Below are positions 46,463-54,834 of a stretch of 64,000 nt of DNA, piece after piece. The notes below the pieces were generated by a model. It was not told where the DNA came from and did not search any database. It worked only from the letters and a program-made list of their open reading frames with translations. Source of the stretch: Acidobacteriota bacterium (GTDB lineage: Bacteria; Actinomycetota; Acidimicrobiia; Acidimicrobiales; Microtrichaceae). The translations under genes were made by a program, and so were the position numbers. The stretch is from NCBI GenBank assembly GCA_003577145.1, contig QEUP01000008.1, positions 1 through 64,000 of the forward strand, in the 5' to 3' direction. Position 1 is the first letter of the stretch. Every line of letters begins with the position of its first letter.

Positions 46463-47257
46463 TCAACCGATCTTGGCGCACTGGCCGCCGTCCACCGGCA
46501 ACAGCGCGCCGGTGATGAAGCCCGCCTCGTCCGAAGCAAGGAAAAGGGCGGCATGGGCCACGTCCCAGGCGGTGCCCATCTTGTGCCCCAGCGGCACCAG
46601 CGAGTCACGCGCAGCGGCCACCTCGCTGCGGTCGAGGCCGAGCACGGCGGCGAGGGCGTCGACCGCCATGGGGGTGTCCATGAGCCCGGGCAGGATGGCG
46701 TTGGCGCGGATGCCGTACTCGGCGTTGCCGGTGGCCAAAGCGTGCGTCAAGGCGTTCACTCCGGCCTTGGACACCTTGTAGGCGGTCAGCCCCACGGCCG
46801 CAACTGCTGCCGCCGAGGAGACGTTGGTGATGCAGCCATGGCGCTGCTGGCGCATGGTCGGCAGGACGTGCTTGGACGTCAGCCACATGCCCTTGAGGTT
46901 GACGTCGAGGATCCTGTCCCACACCTCCTCGCTCAGCTGCGTCACGCCGGTGTCGCCCGCACCGATCCCCACGTTGTTGTGAAGGACGTCAATCCGCCCG
47001 TAGGTGTCAACACAGCACCCGGCGAGATCACGGCAGTCGGCCTCGCTGGTGACGTCGGCTTCGAAGCAGACCGCCTCGCCTCCCTGTTCCCGGATCATCC
47101 TCTCGGTCTCACGGGCAGATTCGAGGTCACGGTCGGCCAGGACGAGGCGCGCTCCCTCCCGGGCGAAGAGGAGGGCCGTGGCTCGCCCGTTCCCGATCGT
47201 CTCGCCCGGTGTCTGGCCGGCCCCCACGACGATGGCGACCTTTCCGTCGAGTCTCAT
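46463..47257 (-). CDS. short-chain dehydrogenase/reductase
   Basis: 264 residues, ATG 47257 with GAGAGGTG upstream. Classical SDR: a cofactor-loop variant IVVGAGQTPGETIGNGRATALLFAREGARLVLADRD, NNVGIGAGD, NVSSAAAVAAVGLTAYKVSKAG (catalytic Ser-Tyr-Lys), ANAILPGLMDTPM, and C-terminal GALLPVDGGQ. The nucleotide loop is altered from TGxxxGIG to GAGxxxGETIG. Cofactor NAD(H) is favoured by the Asp after the second strand. Substrate unknown. Confidence 0.9.
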   Translation of the reverse strand: MRLDGKVAIVVGAGQTPGETIGNGRATALLFAREGARLVLADRDLESARETERMIREQGGEAVCFEADVTSEADCRDLAGCCVDTYGRIDVLHNNVGIGAGDTGVTQLSEEVWDRILDVNLKGMWLTSKHVLPTMRQQRHGCITNVSSAAAVAAVGLTAYKVSKAGVNALTHALATGNAEYGIRANAILPGLMDTPMAVDALAAVLGLDRSEVAAARDSLVPLGHKMGTAWDVAHAALFLASDEAGFITGALLPVDGGQCAKIG

Positions 47258-47322
47258 GACAGGCACCTCTCGGTTGCGTGTTGGTGTTGTCGCGCCACGG
47301 GTAGCGCCGCGGCGTGGCGTTG

Positions 47323-47381
47323 CATCCGTTCTTGGCAGCAATACCCCCTCCATGCGCGGGAAACGCTGCCAAGAACGGATG
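47323..47381. terminator. 17-bp perfect stem-loop between SDR and ABC genes
   Basis: CATCCGTTCTTGGCAGC (47323-47339) and GCTGCCAAGAACGGATG (47365-47381) are perfect complements around a 25-base loop. They lie between the end of the ABC operon (47422) and the SDR start (47257). No T-run follows on the minus strand. It may terminate the ABC operon or act as a leader structure or protein site for the SDR gene. Confidence 0.55.
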
Positions 47382-47421
47382 GATGCGGCCGACAAGTCGT
47401 CGAGTTGCCGCGGTCTCGAGC

Positions 47422-48249
47422 TTAGGGCCCGAGCAGCCGGCCGAGCCTCACCCCGGCCACCCGCAGGCCCGCGACCCCCATGACGAGCAGGTAGGCGGCC
47501 TGGCCGAGTTGAGCCCAACCCACGCCCCCCAGCACCAGCGCCCGTTCGAGAGCGACTCCCTGGTAGAGGGGGGTGAGCTGGACGACCAGCCGGAGCCCCT
47601 CGGGATACTCCGACAAGGGAAAGAAGATGCCCGAGAACAAGAAGAGCGGAAGGACGACCAGCATCACCAGATCGAAGTCGACCCAGGACCGCATCCAGGT
47701 GCTCGCACCCAGCCCGGCGCCGGCGAAGCCGAACCCGATCAGGACCGCCGCGGGGACCGCCAGTGCCGCCCATGGCGATGCGACCAGCCCGAGCGCCAAC
47801 ATCGCGACCAGGAAGGCTGCCGCGTAGAACGATCCCCGCAGCAGCGACCAGGTGACCTCCCCGGCGGCGATGTCGCTTGGCCGCAGCGGGGTGGCAAGCA
47901 TCGCGTTGTAGGTGCCTATGTACTTGAACCGCACGAAGAAGTTGAAGGTCGTATCCAGGACCGCGCCGTTCATGGCGGCGGCTGCCAACAGGCCGGGGGC
48001 CACGAACTCCTCGTAGGGCACCGCGCCCGCCGGGCCTTCCACCTCGCCCACCAGCGCACCGACACCGACGCCGATCGCCAGCAGGTAGAGGACCGGCTCG
48101 GCCAGCCCGGACGCGAACACCAGCCACATCCGCCGGTAGGCCCAGGTGTTGCGCTCGACGACTCGCGCCGGGCCCACGACCGACAGCGCACCGGGCAGCG
48201 CCCGCACCCATCTCTGCGAGCGCGGCCGGCGCTCGGTGGTGGCGGTCAT
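47422..48249 (-). CDS. ABC-2 type permease (second subunit)
   Basis: 275 residues; ATG 48249, with AGAGGAGG upstream, overlaps the upstream stop (ATGA). ABC-2 pattern: YRRMWLVFASGLAEPVLYLLAIGVGVGALVG, YEEFVAPGLLAAAAMNGAVLDTTFNFFVRFKYIGTYNAMLATPLRPSDIAAGEV, and VVLPLFLFSGIFFPLSEYPEGLRLVVQLTPLYQGVALERAL. A NodJ/DrrB-like exporter subunit. It forms a heterodimer with the next permease. Confidence 0.9.
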   Translation of the reverse strand: MTATTERRPRSQRWVRALPGALSVVGPARVVERNTWAYRRMWLVFASGLAEPVLYLLAIGVGVGALVGEVEGPAGAVPYEEFVAPGLLAAAAMNGAVLDTTFNFFVRFKYIGTYNAMLATPLRPSDIAAGEVTWSLLRGSFYAAAFLVAMLALGLVASPWAALAVPAAVLIGFGFAGAGLGASTWMRSWVDFDLVMLVVLPLFLFSGIFFPLSEYPEGLRLVVQLTPLYQGVALERALVLGGVGWAQLGQAAYLLVMGVAGLRVAGVRLGRLLGP

Positions 48250-49022
48250 GGCGCAAGCCTCCTCTTGAAGGTCCGCACACCTACCGCCGAGCCAGCGGCG
48301 ATCACCGCGAGCAGGACGAGGACATGGACGAGGATCGCCGGAGCGCTCCCTTGCCCTGTCGTCGCCGCCCGGCACAGCTCCACGCCGTGCCACAGGGGTG
48401 AGAGGGCGGCCAGCGGCTGGAGCCAGGACGGGAGCTGCTCCACGGGGAAGAAGGTGCCGGAGAACAAGAACAAAGGCTGGACGACCAACCGCATGATCGG
48501 GCCGAAGGTGAGATCAGTGTCCTGGGTGGCGGCGTAGGCAGAGAGCGGTGCGGCGAAGGCGACCGCCGTGAGCACGGCGGCAGGGATGGCCAGCGGAGCC
48601 CACGCCGACACCACCCCACCGAGGAGCGCGGCGACGGCAAGGAACACCGATGACGACAAGATGATGCGTATCGCGACCCACGTCACATGGCCACCGAAGA
48701 TGGCGGCCACACCCAGGGGCGTCGCCAGCATTCCATGGAACGTCCGGAGCCACTTGGTGCCGGCCATGATCGGCCAGAGGGACTCCCCCGTGGCGGTCTG
48801 CATCACACTGGCTGCCAGCAGGCCCGGCGTGACGAACACCAGATAGCTGAGACCGTCGACTTCACCCGAGCTCTTGTCGACGAGCCCGCCGAGGCCGAGG
48901 CCGATCGCCGCCAGGAACATCAGCGGCGCGAGAAACGCCGAGAAGACCGAGCCTCGCCACACCCTGCGATAGACACGCGACTGCCGCTCGACGACGCGTC
49001 CGACCATGGTGAGGGCGGTCAC
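48246..49022 (-). CDS. ABC-2 type permease (first subunit)
   Basis: 258 residues from GTG 49022, overlapping the ATPase stop. Same layout as its neighbour: YRRVWRGSVFSAFLAPLMFLAAIGLGLGGLVD, LSYLVFVTPGLLAASVMQTATGESLWPIMAGTKWLRTFHGMLATPLGVAAI, and VVQPLFLFSGTFFPVEQLPSWLQPLAALSPLWHGVELCRAA. The two permeases, each a paralogue of the other, suggest gene duplication to form a heterodimeric channel. Confidence 0.9.
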   Translation of the reverse strand: MTALTMVGRVVERQSRVYRRVWRGSVFSAFLAPLMFLAAIGLGLGGLVDKSSGEVDGLSYLVFVTPGLLAASVMQTATGESLWPIMAGTKWLRTFHGMLATPLGVAAIFGGHVTWVAIRIILSSSVFLAVAALLGGVVSAWAPLAIPAAVLTAVAFAAPLSAYAATQDTDLTFGPIMRLVVQPLFLFSGTFFPVEQLPSWLQPLAALSPLWHGVELCRAATTGQGSAPAILVHVLVLLAVIAAGSAVGVRTFKRRLAP

Positions 49023-49960
49023 TCGTTGAGGCTCCTGCCGGTGAGATGGAGGAACACGTCTTCGAGCGTGCTGCGACGGACCAGCACCGACGACGGCTCG
49101 AGCCCGTCGCCGTGCATCCACGAGACCGCCGCCTCACCGTCTGAGCTGTAGACGAGGACCCGCTCGGCCAGCACCTCGATCCGCTCCCCGAGCGCCTCGA
49201 GTCGGGGCAACGCCGAGCGGCGGTCGGCTTCGGAGGGGAACCTCAGCTCCACCACCTCGCGGGTGGAGTGCTTGGCGATCAACTCGGCGGGCGCTCCTTC
49301 GTCGACGATGCGCCCCTCGTCCATGATCACCAGGCGGTCACACAGCTGTTCGGCCTCCTCCATGTAGTGGGTCGTGAGCACCTGGGTGACACCGCGGTTC
49401 TGGAGTTGGTAGAGACGCTCCCAGACCAGATGGCGTGCCTGGGGATCGAGGCCGGTGGTGGGCTCGTCGAGCAGGAGCACGTCGGGGTCGTTCACCAGGC
49501 CGCGCGCTATGGAGAGCCGTCGCCTCATACCACCCGAAAGGGGGTCGACGAGGCTGTCACGCCGGTCGGCGAGTTGAACGAACTCGAGCAGCTCCTGGCA
49601 CCTGGAGCGGAGCAGGGAGCGGGGGAGGCCGAAGTAGCGCCCGTAGATGACCAGGTTGTCCCAGACGGTGAGCTCGGTGTCGAGGGTGTCCTCTTGGGGA
49701 ACCACGCCGAGACGAGCCCGGATCTTCGCTCCGTCCACCCGCGGATCCATGCCGAGGACCCGTAGCTCACCACCCGAGAGCGGTGATACGCACCCGATCA
49801 TCCTCATGGTGGAGGTCTTGCCCGCACCGTTGGGCCCGAGGAAGCCGAACGACTCCCCTGCCTCGACCTCGAAGTCGATCCCCCGGACAGCTTGGTGGGC
49901 ACCGAAGCTCTTGGTCAGATCGCTGCCGGTGATGACCGGGCCAGGGCGTGATTCGGACAC
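49019..49960 (-). CDS. ABC-2 exporter ATPase
   Basis: 313 residues from GTG 49960, which is near the conserved core (another GTG at 50011 adds residues). Walker A FLGPNGAGKTSTMRMI, Q-loop VVPQEDTLDTELTVWDN, signature DPLSGGMRRRLSIARGL, Walker B VLLLDEPTTGLDPQ, switch TTHYMEEAEQL and the C-terminal DrrA-type tail (TLEDVFLHLTGRSL). It leads a three-gene leftward exporter operon of NodI/NodJ or DrrAB type; cargo unknown. Confidence 0.9.
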   Translation of the reverse strand: MSESRPGPVITGSDLTKSFGAHQAVRGIDFEVEAGESFGFLGPNGAGKTSTMRMIGCVSPLSGGELRVLGMDPRVDGAKIRARLGVVPQEDTLDTELTVWDNLVIYGRYFGLPRSLLRSRCQELLEFVQLADRRDSLVDPLSGGMRRRLSIARGLVNDPDVLLLDEPTTGLDPQARHLVWERLYQLQNRGVTQVLTTHYMEEAEQLCDRLVIMDEGRIVDEGAPAELIAKHSTREVVELRFPSEADRRSALPRLEALGERIEVLAERVLVYSSDGEAAVSWMHGDGLEPSSVLVRRSTLEDVFLHLTGRSLNE

Positions 49961-50108
49961 GTCCGACAACGCTACCGGTGCGACCCCCGGTGCCGGCCAG
50001 GTTTTCCACACCGGCGAAGCGGCTACGCCCGGAGGTATGCTCCCGATCTGGCCGGTCCCGGGAGGAACCCTTGATGCGCCGCCTCTGCATCACTGAGTCC
50101 GCCACGCC

Positions 50109-50924
50109 ATGACCGCGGTGGCCGGGTCACACGTCGTCGTCACCGGCGGGTCCAGCGGTATAGGACTGGCCACCGCTCTCGAATGCGCCAGGCGCGGGGC
50201 ACGCGTCTCGCTCATCGCCAGGGACCGCGACCGCCTCGACGAGGCCGCCAGCGGGATGCGCCCCTGGGCCTCGGTGAGGACCGCATCGGCCGACGTGAGC
50301 GACACGGCTTCGCTCTCCTCGGCGATCGCCTCGCTCACCGACGCACACGGGCCCGGTGACGTGCTCGTGACCTCGGCGGGCGCCAGCCGGCCGGGACGGT
50401 TCTGGGAGTTGGAGGACCGGGATTTCCTCCGCCTGATGACCGTCAACTACTTCGGCACCCTCAACGCCGTCCGGGAGGTGCTGCCGTCGATGATGCAGCG
50501 CCGACGGGGCAGCATCGTGGGTGTGTCCTCCGCCGCCGCTCTGGTGGGCGTCTACGGCTACTCGGCATACGGCGCGAGCAAGTTCGCGGTCAGGGGCCTG
50601 CTCGAATCGCTGCGGGGCGAGGTGAAGCCCTACGGCATCCACGTCGGCTGTGCAGTTCCGCCCGATGTCGACACGCCGATGCTGTGGGCGGAGGACGAGG
50701 TGAAGCCGGTCGAGACTGCCGCCATCTCGGGTGGGATCCGTGCCCTCGAACCCCAGAAGGTAGCCGTGTCGATCGTCGACGGGATCGAGCGGGAGCGCTT
50801 CTGGATCGTCCCGGACTGGCGCACCGCGGCGCTCGTGCGGCTGGCAGGCGCGGCTTGGGAGCCGCTGCAGGCCGGTTTCGACCGGGTGGTGCGTCGGGTG
50901 CAGCGCCAGCACGGCCAGGGTTGA
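50109..50924 (+). CDS. short-chain dehydrogenase/reductase (3-ketosphinganine-reductase-like)
   Basis: 271 residues, ATG 50109. Classical SDR: VVVTGGSSGIGLATALECARRGARVSLIARDR, SAGASRPG, catalytic Ser (GVSSAAALVGVYGYSAYGASKFAVRG, with Tyr and Lys) and AVPPDVDTPM. The RD after the second strand and the hydrophobic C-terminal region resemble 3-ketodihydrosphingosine reductases. A lipid or ketone substrate with NADPH is plausible, but the exact reaction is not fixed. It is divergent from the ABC operon. Confidence 0.88.
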   Translation: MTAVAGSHVVVTGGSSGIGLATALECARRGARVSLIARDRDRLDEAASGMRPWASVRTASADVSDTASLSSAIASLTDAHGPGDVLVTSAGASRPGRFWELEDRDFLRLMTVNYFGTLNAVREVLPSMMQRRRGSIVGVSSAAALVGVYGYSAYGASKFAVRGLLESLRGEVKPYGIHVGCAVPPDVDTPMLWAEDEVKPVETAAISGGIRALEPQKVAVSIVDGIERERFWIVPDWRTAALVRLAGAAWEPLQAGFDRVVRRVQRQHGQG

Positions 50925-50932
50925 GGTGACGC

Positions 50933-51451
50933 TCAGAGAAGGCTGTTCAACTGGAACACGGCCTCGTCGAGCGCGTCCGGGGACTCGATGCCGTCGGCCG
51001 TCGCCGAGGTGATCTCCTCGCCGTCGACCTCCGCGGTCACCTCGTAATGGAACTGGTCACAGCAGTAGCCGGCGGGCACGTAGGTCGACTCGAGTGCGGC
51101 GAACTCGTCCGAGCCGACCGTGGTGTGGAGCGCCTCTAGCTCATCTGCGCTCATCGTCTCGCCCGTCGGCTCCGGCTGCTGGTCAGTTGCGTTGCTGTAG
51201 AGGATGGTCCCGTCGGGCTCGACGACGACCTGCTGATATCCCCCGGCGATTCCACCGCTCACCGTGAGGCTCACATCGCCGACCTCGGCGCTCGCTTCGG
51301 TGTCGGACGGCGCCTCGTCCGTGGTCGAGGTCGTCTCGGGTTCCTCGCCGACGGTGGATGAGGTGGTCGAGGTGACAGTGTCGTCGCCGCACGCGGCAAC
51401 GACCAGCAGTAGGGGGATGAGGGAGATGAGGCGTGCCGTTCTGATCTTCAT
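50933..51451 (-). CDS. small secreted lipoprotein of unknown function
   Basis: 172 residues from ATG 51451 (the frame extends to 51673 without a signal). Signal peptide ISLIPLLLVVAAC with a lipobox Cys, then a Thr/Ser/Glu linker (TVTSTTSSTVGEEPETTSTTDE). The rest is a small beta-rich domain: VSLTVSGGIAGGYQQVVVEPDG and YVPAGYCCDQFHYEVTAEVDGEEITS, with two adjacent cysteines. This domain type recurs in actinobacterial lipoproteins but has no assigned role. Confidence 0.82.
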   Translation of the reverse strand: MKIRTARLISLIPLLLVVAACGDDTVTSTTSSTVGEEPETTSTTDEAPSDTEASAEVGDVSLTVSGGIAGGYQQVVVEPDGTILYSNATDQQPEPTGETMSADELEALHTTVGSDEFAALESTYVPAGYCCDQFHYEVTAEVDGEEITSATADGIESPDALDEAVFQLNSLL

Positions 51452-51666
51452 GGTGCTGTGACGGCTCCGGTGCCGACAGTGGTTCCCGGGGTTCCTGATC
51501 ACCTTCTCAAGATCGGCAACCCCTCTCCGGACATGAGTGCCGCTGAGCCGCGCTGTGGGGCAGCCGACCTCGGAGGATGTGCCTGCTCCGATGATCGCAG
51601 CGGCGGGCACCGCAGCCGGGCCGACCGAGCGAGAGCCACTCGTCGGCATGTGCCAGACTTCCTCAC

Positions 51667-52053
51667 ATGACACCAGACGAGACGGTTTCGGAGTTCATGG
51701 CGCGGGTCTGCCGGTTCGACCTCGACGGCGCTTGCGAGCTCGTCACCGACGACATCGAGTACGACAACGTCCCTCTCGGCAAGAACTACGGCCCTGACGG
51801 CGTGAAGGGCCTGCTCGGGCCGATGGTCGACAACCTCGACGAGGTCGACTGGGTCATCCACCGCCAGATCGCCGACGGCAGCACGGTCATCAACGAGCGC
51901 ACAGACAGGTTCCGGATGGGCGGGACGTGGATGGAGCTGCCCGTCGTCGGGATATTCGAGGTCGACGGCAACGGGCGTATCAGCCTGTGGCGCGACTACT
52001 TCGACATGGCCACCTTCAACGAGCAGCTTGCCACGCTGACCGGCGCGCAGTGA
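51667..52053 (+). CDS. SnoaL/limonene-1,2-epoxide hydrolase-like protein
   Basis: 128 residues, ATG 51667. The NTF2-like cone fold is evident: ETVSEFMARVCRFDLDGACELVTDDIEYDNVPLG, then DWVIHRQIADGSTVINERTDRFRMGGTWMELPVVGIFEVDGNGRISLWRDYFDMATF. Members hydrolyse epoxides or cyclise polyketides in a buried pocket with Asp/Arg/Asp residues, and IHRQ, RTDRF and WRDYFD supply candidates. It may act as epoxide hydrolase; substrate unknown. It converges with the GH13 gene. Confidence 0.83.
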   Translation: MTPDETVSEFMARVCRFDLDGACELVTDDIEYDNVPLGKNYGPDGVKGLLGPMVDNLDEVDWVIHRQIADGSTVINERTDRFRMGGTWMELPVVGIFEVDGNGRISLWRDYFDMATFNEQLATLTGAQ

Positions 52054-52064
52054 CGGGGCGCCTC

Positions 52065-53690
52065 TCAGGCGAGCACTACACCGCTGTGCGGTGGGAGCAA
52101 CACCTCGTGATCCCTCAGGTGCGCCACCGGGTCCGACGCCAGAAGCATCTCGCTGGTGCGGGAACGCACCCGCCGCTCGTCGTCTGAGAAGTTCAACAGA
52201 ACCACAGCTGTTCGTTCCTCGTAGTTGCGCTCGTAGCCGAGAACGCCGTCGGCCAGCCCGTCGAGCAAGCGGAGCCGACCGGAGTGCAGCGGCGCGCACT
52301 CCGATCGCAGCCGAAGCAGATCCCGGTACAGGCACAGCAACGAAGCCGGGTCGCCGCCCTCGACAGCCACGTTACGCGTGGCGGCGTTGGCGTTGACCGG
52401 AAGCCAGGGCTCGACGCCGCCGGGGCAGAAGCCGGCGTTGCTGGAGCCGTCCCACTGCATAGGGGTTCGCACCTCGTCACGATTGATCCGCTCGGGTAAG
52501 CGCTTCGACACGAACTCCGGGACCCAGGAGAAGTAGTGCCGCGCGATCGGATCCTGAGCATCACGGAGGGGGATGTAGGTGTTGGACATGCCGATCTCCT
52601 GGCCCATGTAGACCGTCGGCACGCCACGCAAAGTCAACAACATGACCGCCAGGACACGGGCCTTGCGCAGATCGCCTCCCAACCGGTCGATGCTGCGGGT
52701 CCGGTCGTGGTTCTCGATCACGTAGGTGGGCTGAAACGGGGGCGGGAAGAGGGCTTCGTAGGCGGAGATCTTCCGGCGGAAGAACTCGGCGCTGTAGCGG
52801 AACATCAAGAAGTCGAACAGGAACACCAGTTGGAGGCCGTCTCCCTCGCCGAGATAGCGGCGCAACACCTCGTGCCTGCCGAAGACCTCGCCGATCAGGA
52901 CGCGTTCGGGATCGCGGTACTCCTCGCAGACCTCCCGTAGCTCGTGGGCCAGGTCGATGTTGGCGTCTGTGTTGTCGGTGAAATCCCGCCGCCAGATCCG
53001 GAACAGCTCGCTTCCACCCGAGGTGGGCTTGATCGGGTTGTTGCGGAACTGCGGGTCCTTCATGATCGCCCCGAACATGTCGAGTCGGAAGCCGTCCACA
53101 CCCCGCTCGAGCCAGAAGCGAGCGACATCGAACATGGCTTGGCGCACGTCGGTGTTCCACCAGTTCAGATCCGGTTGACACGGGAGGAAGCTGGCGAGGA
53201 ACCATTGCCGGCGCTCCTCGCTCCACTGCCAGGCGGAGCGGACCTCCAGAGCCGACCGCCAGTTGTTGGGCTTGCGTCGCCCCCCCTTGCCGCGCCCGTC
53301 ACGCCAGATGTACCAGTCGGCCTTGTCGTTGGTGCGAGACCGCCGAGACTCCTGGAACCACGGATGCTGATCCGAGGTGTGGTTGAGCACCAGGTCGAAC
53401 ACCACCTTCAGGCCCCGCGCGTGGGCCTGCTCGACGAGTTGCTCGGCGTCGGCAAGCGTGCCGTACTCGGGAGCGACATCGCAGTAATCGGAGACGTCGT
53501 AGCCGAAGTCCTCCTGGGGGCTGGAGAAGAACGGGGAGACCCACACCGTCCCGAAGCCGACCTCGGCTATGTGGTCGAGCTTGTCGATGATGCCGGCCAG
53601 ATCACCGATGCCGTCGCCGTTGGAGTCGGCATACGAACGCGGGTACACCTGGTAGATCGTGGTGGACTGCCACCAGGGCTGATCAACCAC
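52065..53690 (-). CDS. GH13 alpha-glucosidase (oligo-1,6-glucosidase-like)
   Basis: 541 residues, GTG 53690 with GGGAGGAG upstream. Alpha-amylase-family barrel: YQVYPRSYADSNGDGIGDLAGI, conserved region FDLVLNHTSDQHPWF, catalytic Asp in GVDGFRLDMFGAI, acid/base Glu in VLIGEVFG, and VIENHDRTRS with the third catalytic Asp. QPDLNWWN and RTPMQWD are characteristic of GH13 subfamilies with alpha-glucosidase or trehalose-related activity. No signal peptide, so cytoplasmic. It probably splits short alpha-glucans to glucose. Confidence 0.93.
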   Translation of the reverse strand: MVDQPWWQSTTIYQVYPRSYADSNGDGIGDLAGIIDKLDHIAEVGFGTVWVSPFFSSPQEDFGYDVSDYCDVAPEYGTLADAEQLVEQAHARGLKVVFDLVLNHTSDQHPWFQESRRSRTNDKADWYIWRDGRGKGGRRKPNNWRSALEVRSAWQWSEERRQWFLASFLPCQPDLNWWNTDVRQAMFDVARFWLERGVDGFRLDMFGAIMKDPQFRNNPIKPTSGGSELFRIWRRDFTDNTDANIDLAHELREVCEEYRDPERVLIGEVFGRHEVLRRYLGEGDGLQLVFLFDFLMFRYSAEFFRRKISAYEALFPPPFQPTYVIENHDRTRSIDRLGGDLRKARVLAVMLLTLRGVPTVYMGQEIGMSNTYIPLRDAQDPIARHYFSWVPEFVSKRLPERINRDEVRTPMQWDGSSNAGFCPGGVEPWLPVNANAATRNVAVEGGDPASLLCLYRDLLRLRSECAPLHSGRLRLLDGLADGVLGYERNYEERTAVVLLNFSDDERRVRSRTSEMLLASDPVAHLRDHEVLLPPHSGVVLA

Positions 53691-53799
53691 TGGACTCCTC
53701 CCTGTCGGTGCCTCCGAGCCGGCACCCTGCCTGCGCGAGCGCCAACGCTAAACCAGAAGGGACGGTCGGTATAGCCTCACGCCAGGGAGAGGGGCGTTG

Positions 53800-54831
53800 A
53801 TGCGATTCGACCTGATGACACCGGGCCTGCCGCTGCGACAGATGCAGCAACTGGCCCGCGAGGCCGCCGCAGCCGGCTTCTCCGGCCTGGTGGTCACCGA
53901 AGCGGGCAGGACCGCGTATCTGTCGTGCGCGGCCGCCTCCCTCGCGGCTGAGCTCGACGTGCTCACCGGCGTGGCAGTCGCGTTCCCCCGCAGCCCGATG
54001 GTCACCGCAGTCAACGCGTGGGAGCTCGCCGAGACCTCGCAAGGCCGCTTCCGACTCGGGATCGGTACCCAGGTCCGGGCTCACGTCGAGCGCCGCTACG
54101 GATCGAGGTTCGATCCGCCCGGTCCGCGGCTCGAGGAGTACGTCAAGGCGCTTCGCGCCATCTTCAAGGCCTTCCGAGGAGAGGAGAAGCTCGCCTTCGA
54201 AGGGGACTACTACTCGCTCTCACTGCTGCCGGCGCAGTGGTCGCCGGGCCCTGTCGAGGTCCCCGACCCTCCCGTCGACGTCGCTGCCGTCAACCCCTGG
54301 ATGTTGCGGATGGCAGGCAGGGTCGCCGACGGTGTTCACGTCCACCCTCTCAACACCTCCACCTACCTGCAACAGACGGTCCTGCCCGAGATCGAAAAGG
54401 GGGCGCTTTCCGCCGGGCGGAACGCGAGTGACCTGGCGATCATCGTGCCCAGCTTCGTGGTCGTGGGCGACACCGAGCAGGAGAGATCGCAGTGGCAAGA
54501 GCTCGCCCGCATGCAGGTCGCCTTCTACGGATCCACTCCGAACTACGCCTTCATCTTCGATCAGATCGGCTGCGAGGGAACGACAGCTCGGATCCGCGAG
54601 AGGCAGAAGGCCGGGGACCTGGCGGGAATGAGCGAGGTGGTGAGCAACGACATCCTCGAGCACTTCATCGTCTCGGGCACCTGGGACGACATCGGCGAGA
54701 AGATCGTCCGGCGATATCGAGGGGTCGCCACCCGGGTCGTCAACTACTTCGCGGGGATGGCCTGGAGCTCTGACCCATCTCATCTCGCCCGCTGGAAGGA
54801 CGTCGCCGCGGCCCTCGAAACCGCGGAGTAG
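53800..54831 (+). CDS. LLM-class F420-dependent oxidoreductase
   Basis: 343 residues; ATG 53800 with GGGAGAGG upstream is preferred over TTG 53797. Bacterial luciferase-like barrel: QLAREAAAAGFSGLVVTEAGRTAY, AAELDVLTGVAVAFPRSPMVTAVNAWELAETSQGRFRLGIGTQVRAHVERRYG, LEEYVKALRAIFKAFRGEEKLAFEGDYY, and GDTEQERSQ. It resembles the mycobacterial TIGR03617-type F420 group. It is divergent from GH13 and is followed three bases later by the large glycosidase gene. Confidence 0.88.
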   Translation: MRFDLMTPGLPLRQMQQLAREAAAAGFSGLVVTEAGRTAYLSCAAASLAAELDVLTGVAVAFPRSPMVTAVNAWELAETSQGRFRLGIGTQVRAHVERRYGSRFDPPGPRLEEYVKALRAIFKAFRGEEKLAFEGDYYSLSLLPAQWSPGPVEVPDPPVDVAAVNPWMLRMAGRVADGVHVHPLNTSTYLQQTVLPEIEKGALSAGRNASDLAIIVPSFVVVGDTEQERSQWQELARMQVAFYGSTPNYAFIFDQIGCEGTTARIRERQKAGDLAGMSEVVSNDILEHFIVSGTWDDIGEKIVRRYRGVATRVVNYFAGMAWSSDPSHLARWKDVAAALETAE

Positions 54832-54834
54832 GAG

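Noticed and set aside
47258-48280. fusion of the SDR with a long upstream extension
   Set aside because: The extension is a shadow of the ABC permease; the SDR starts at 47257 with its own ribosome site.
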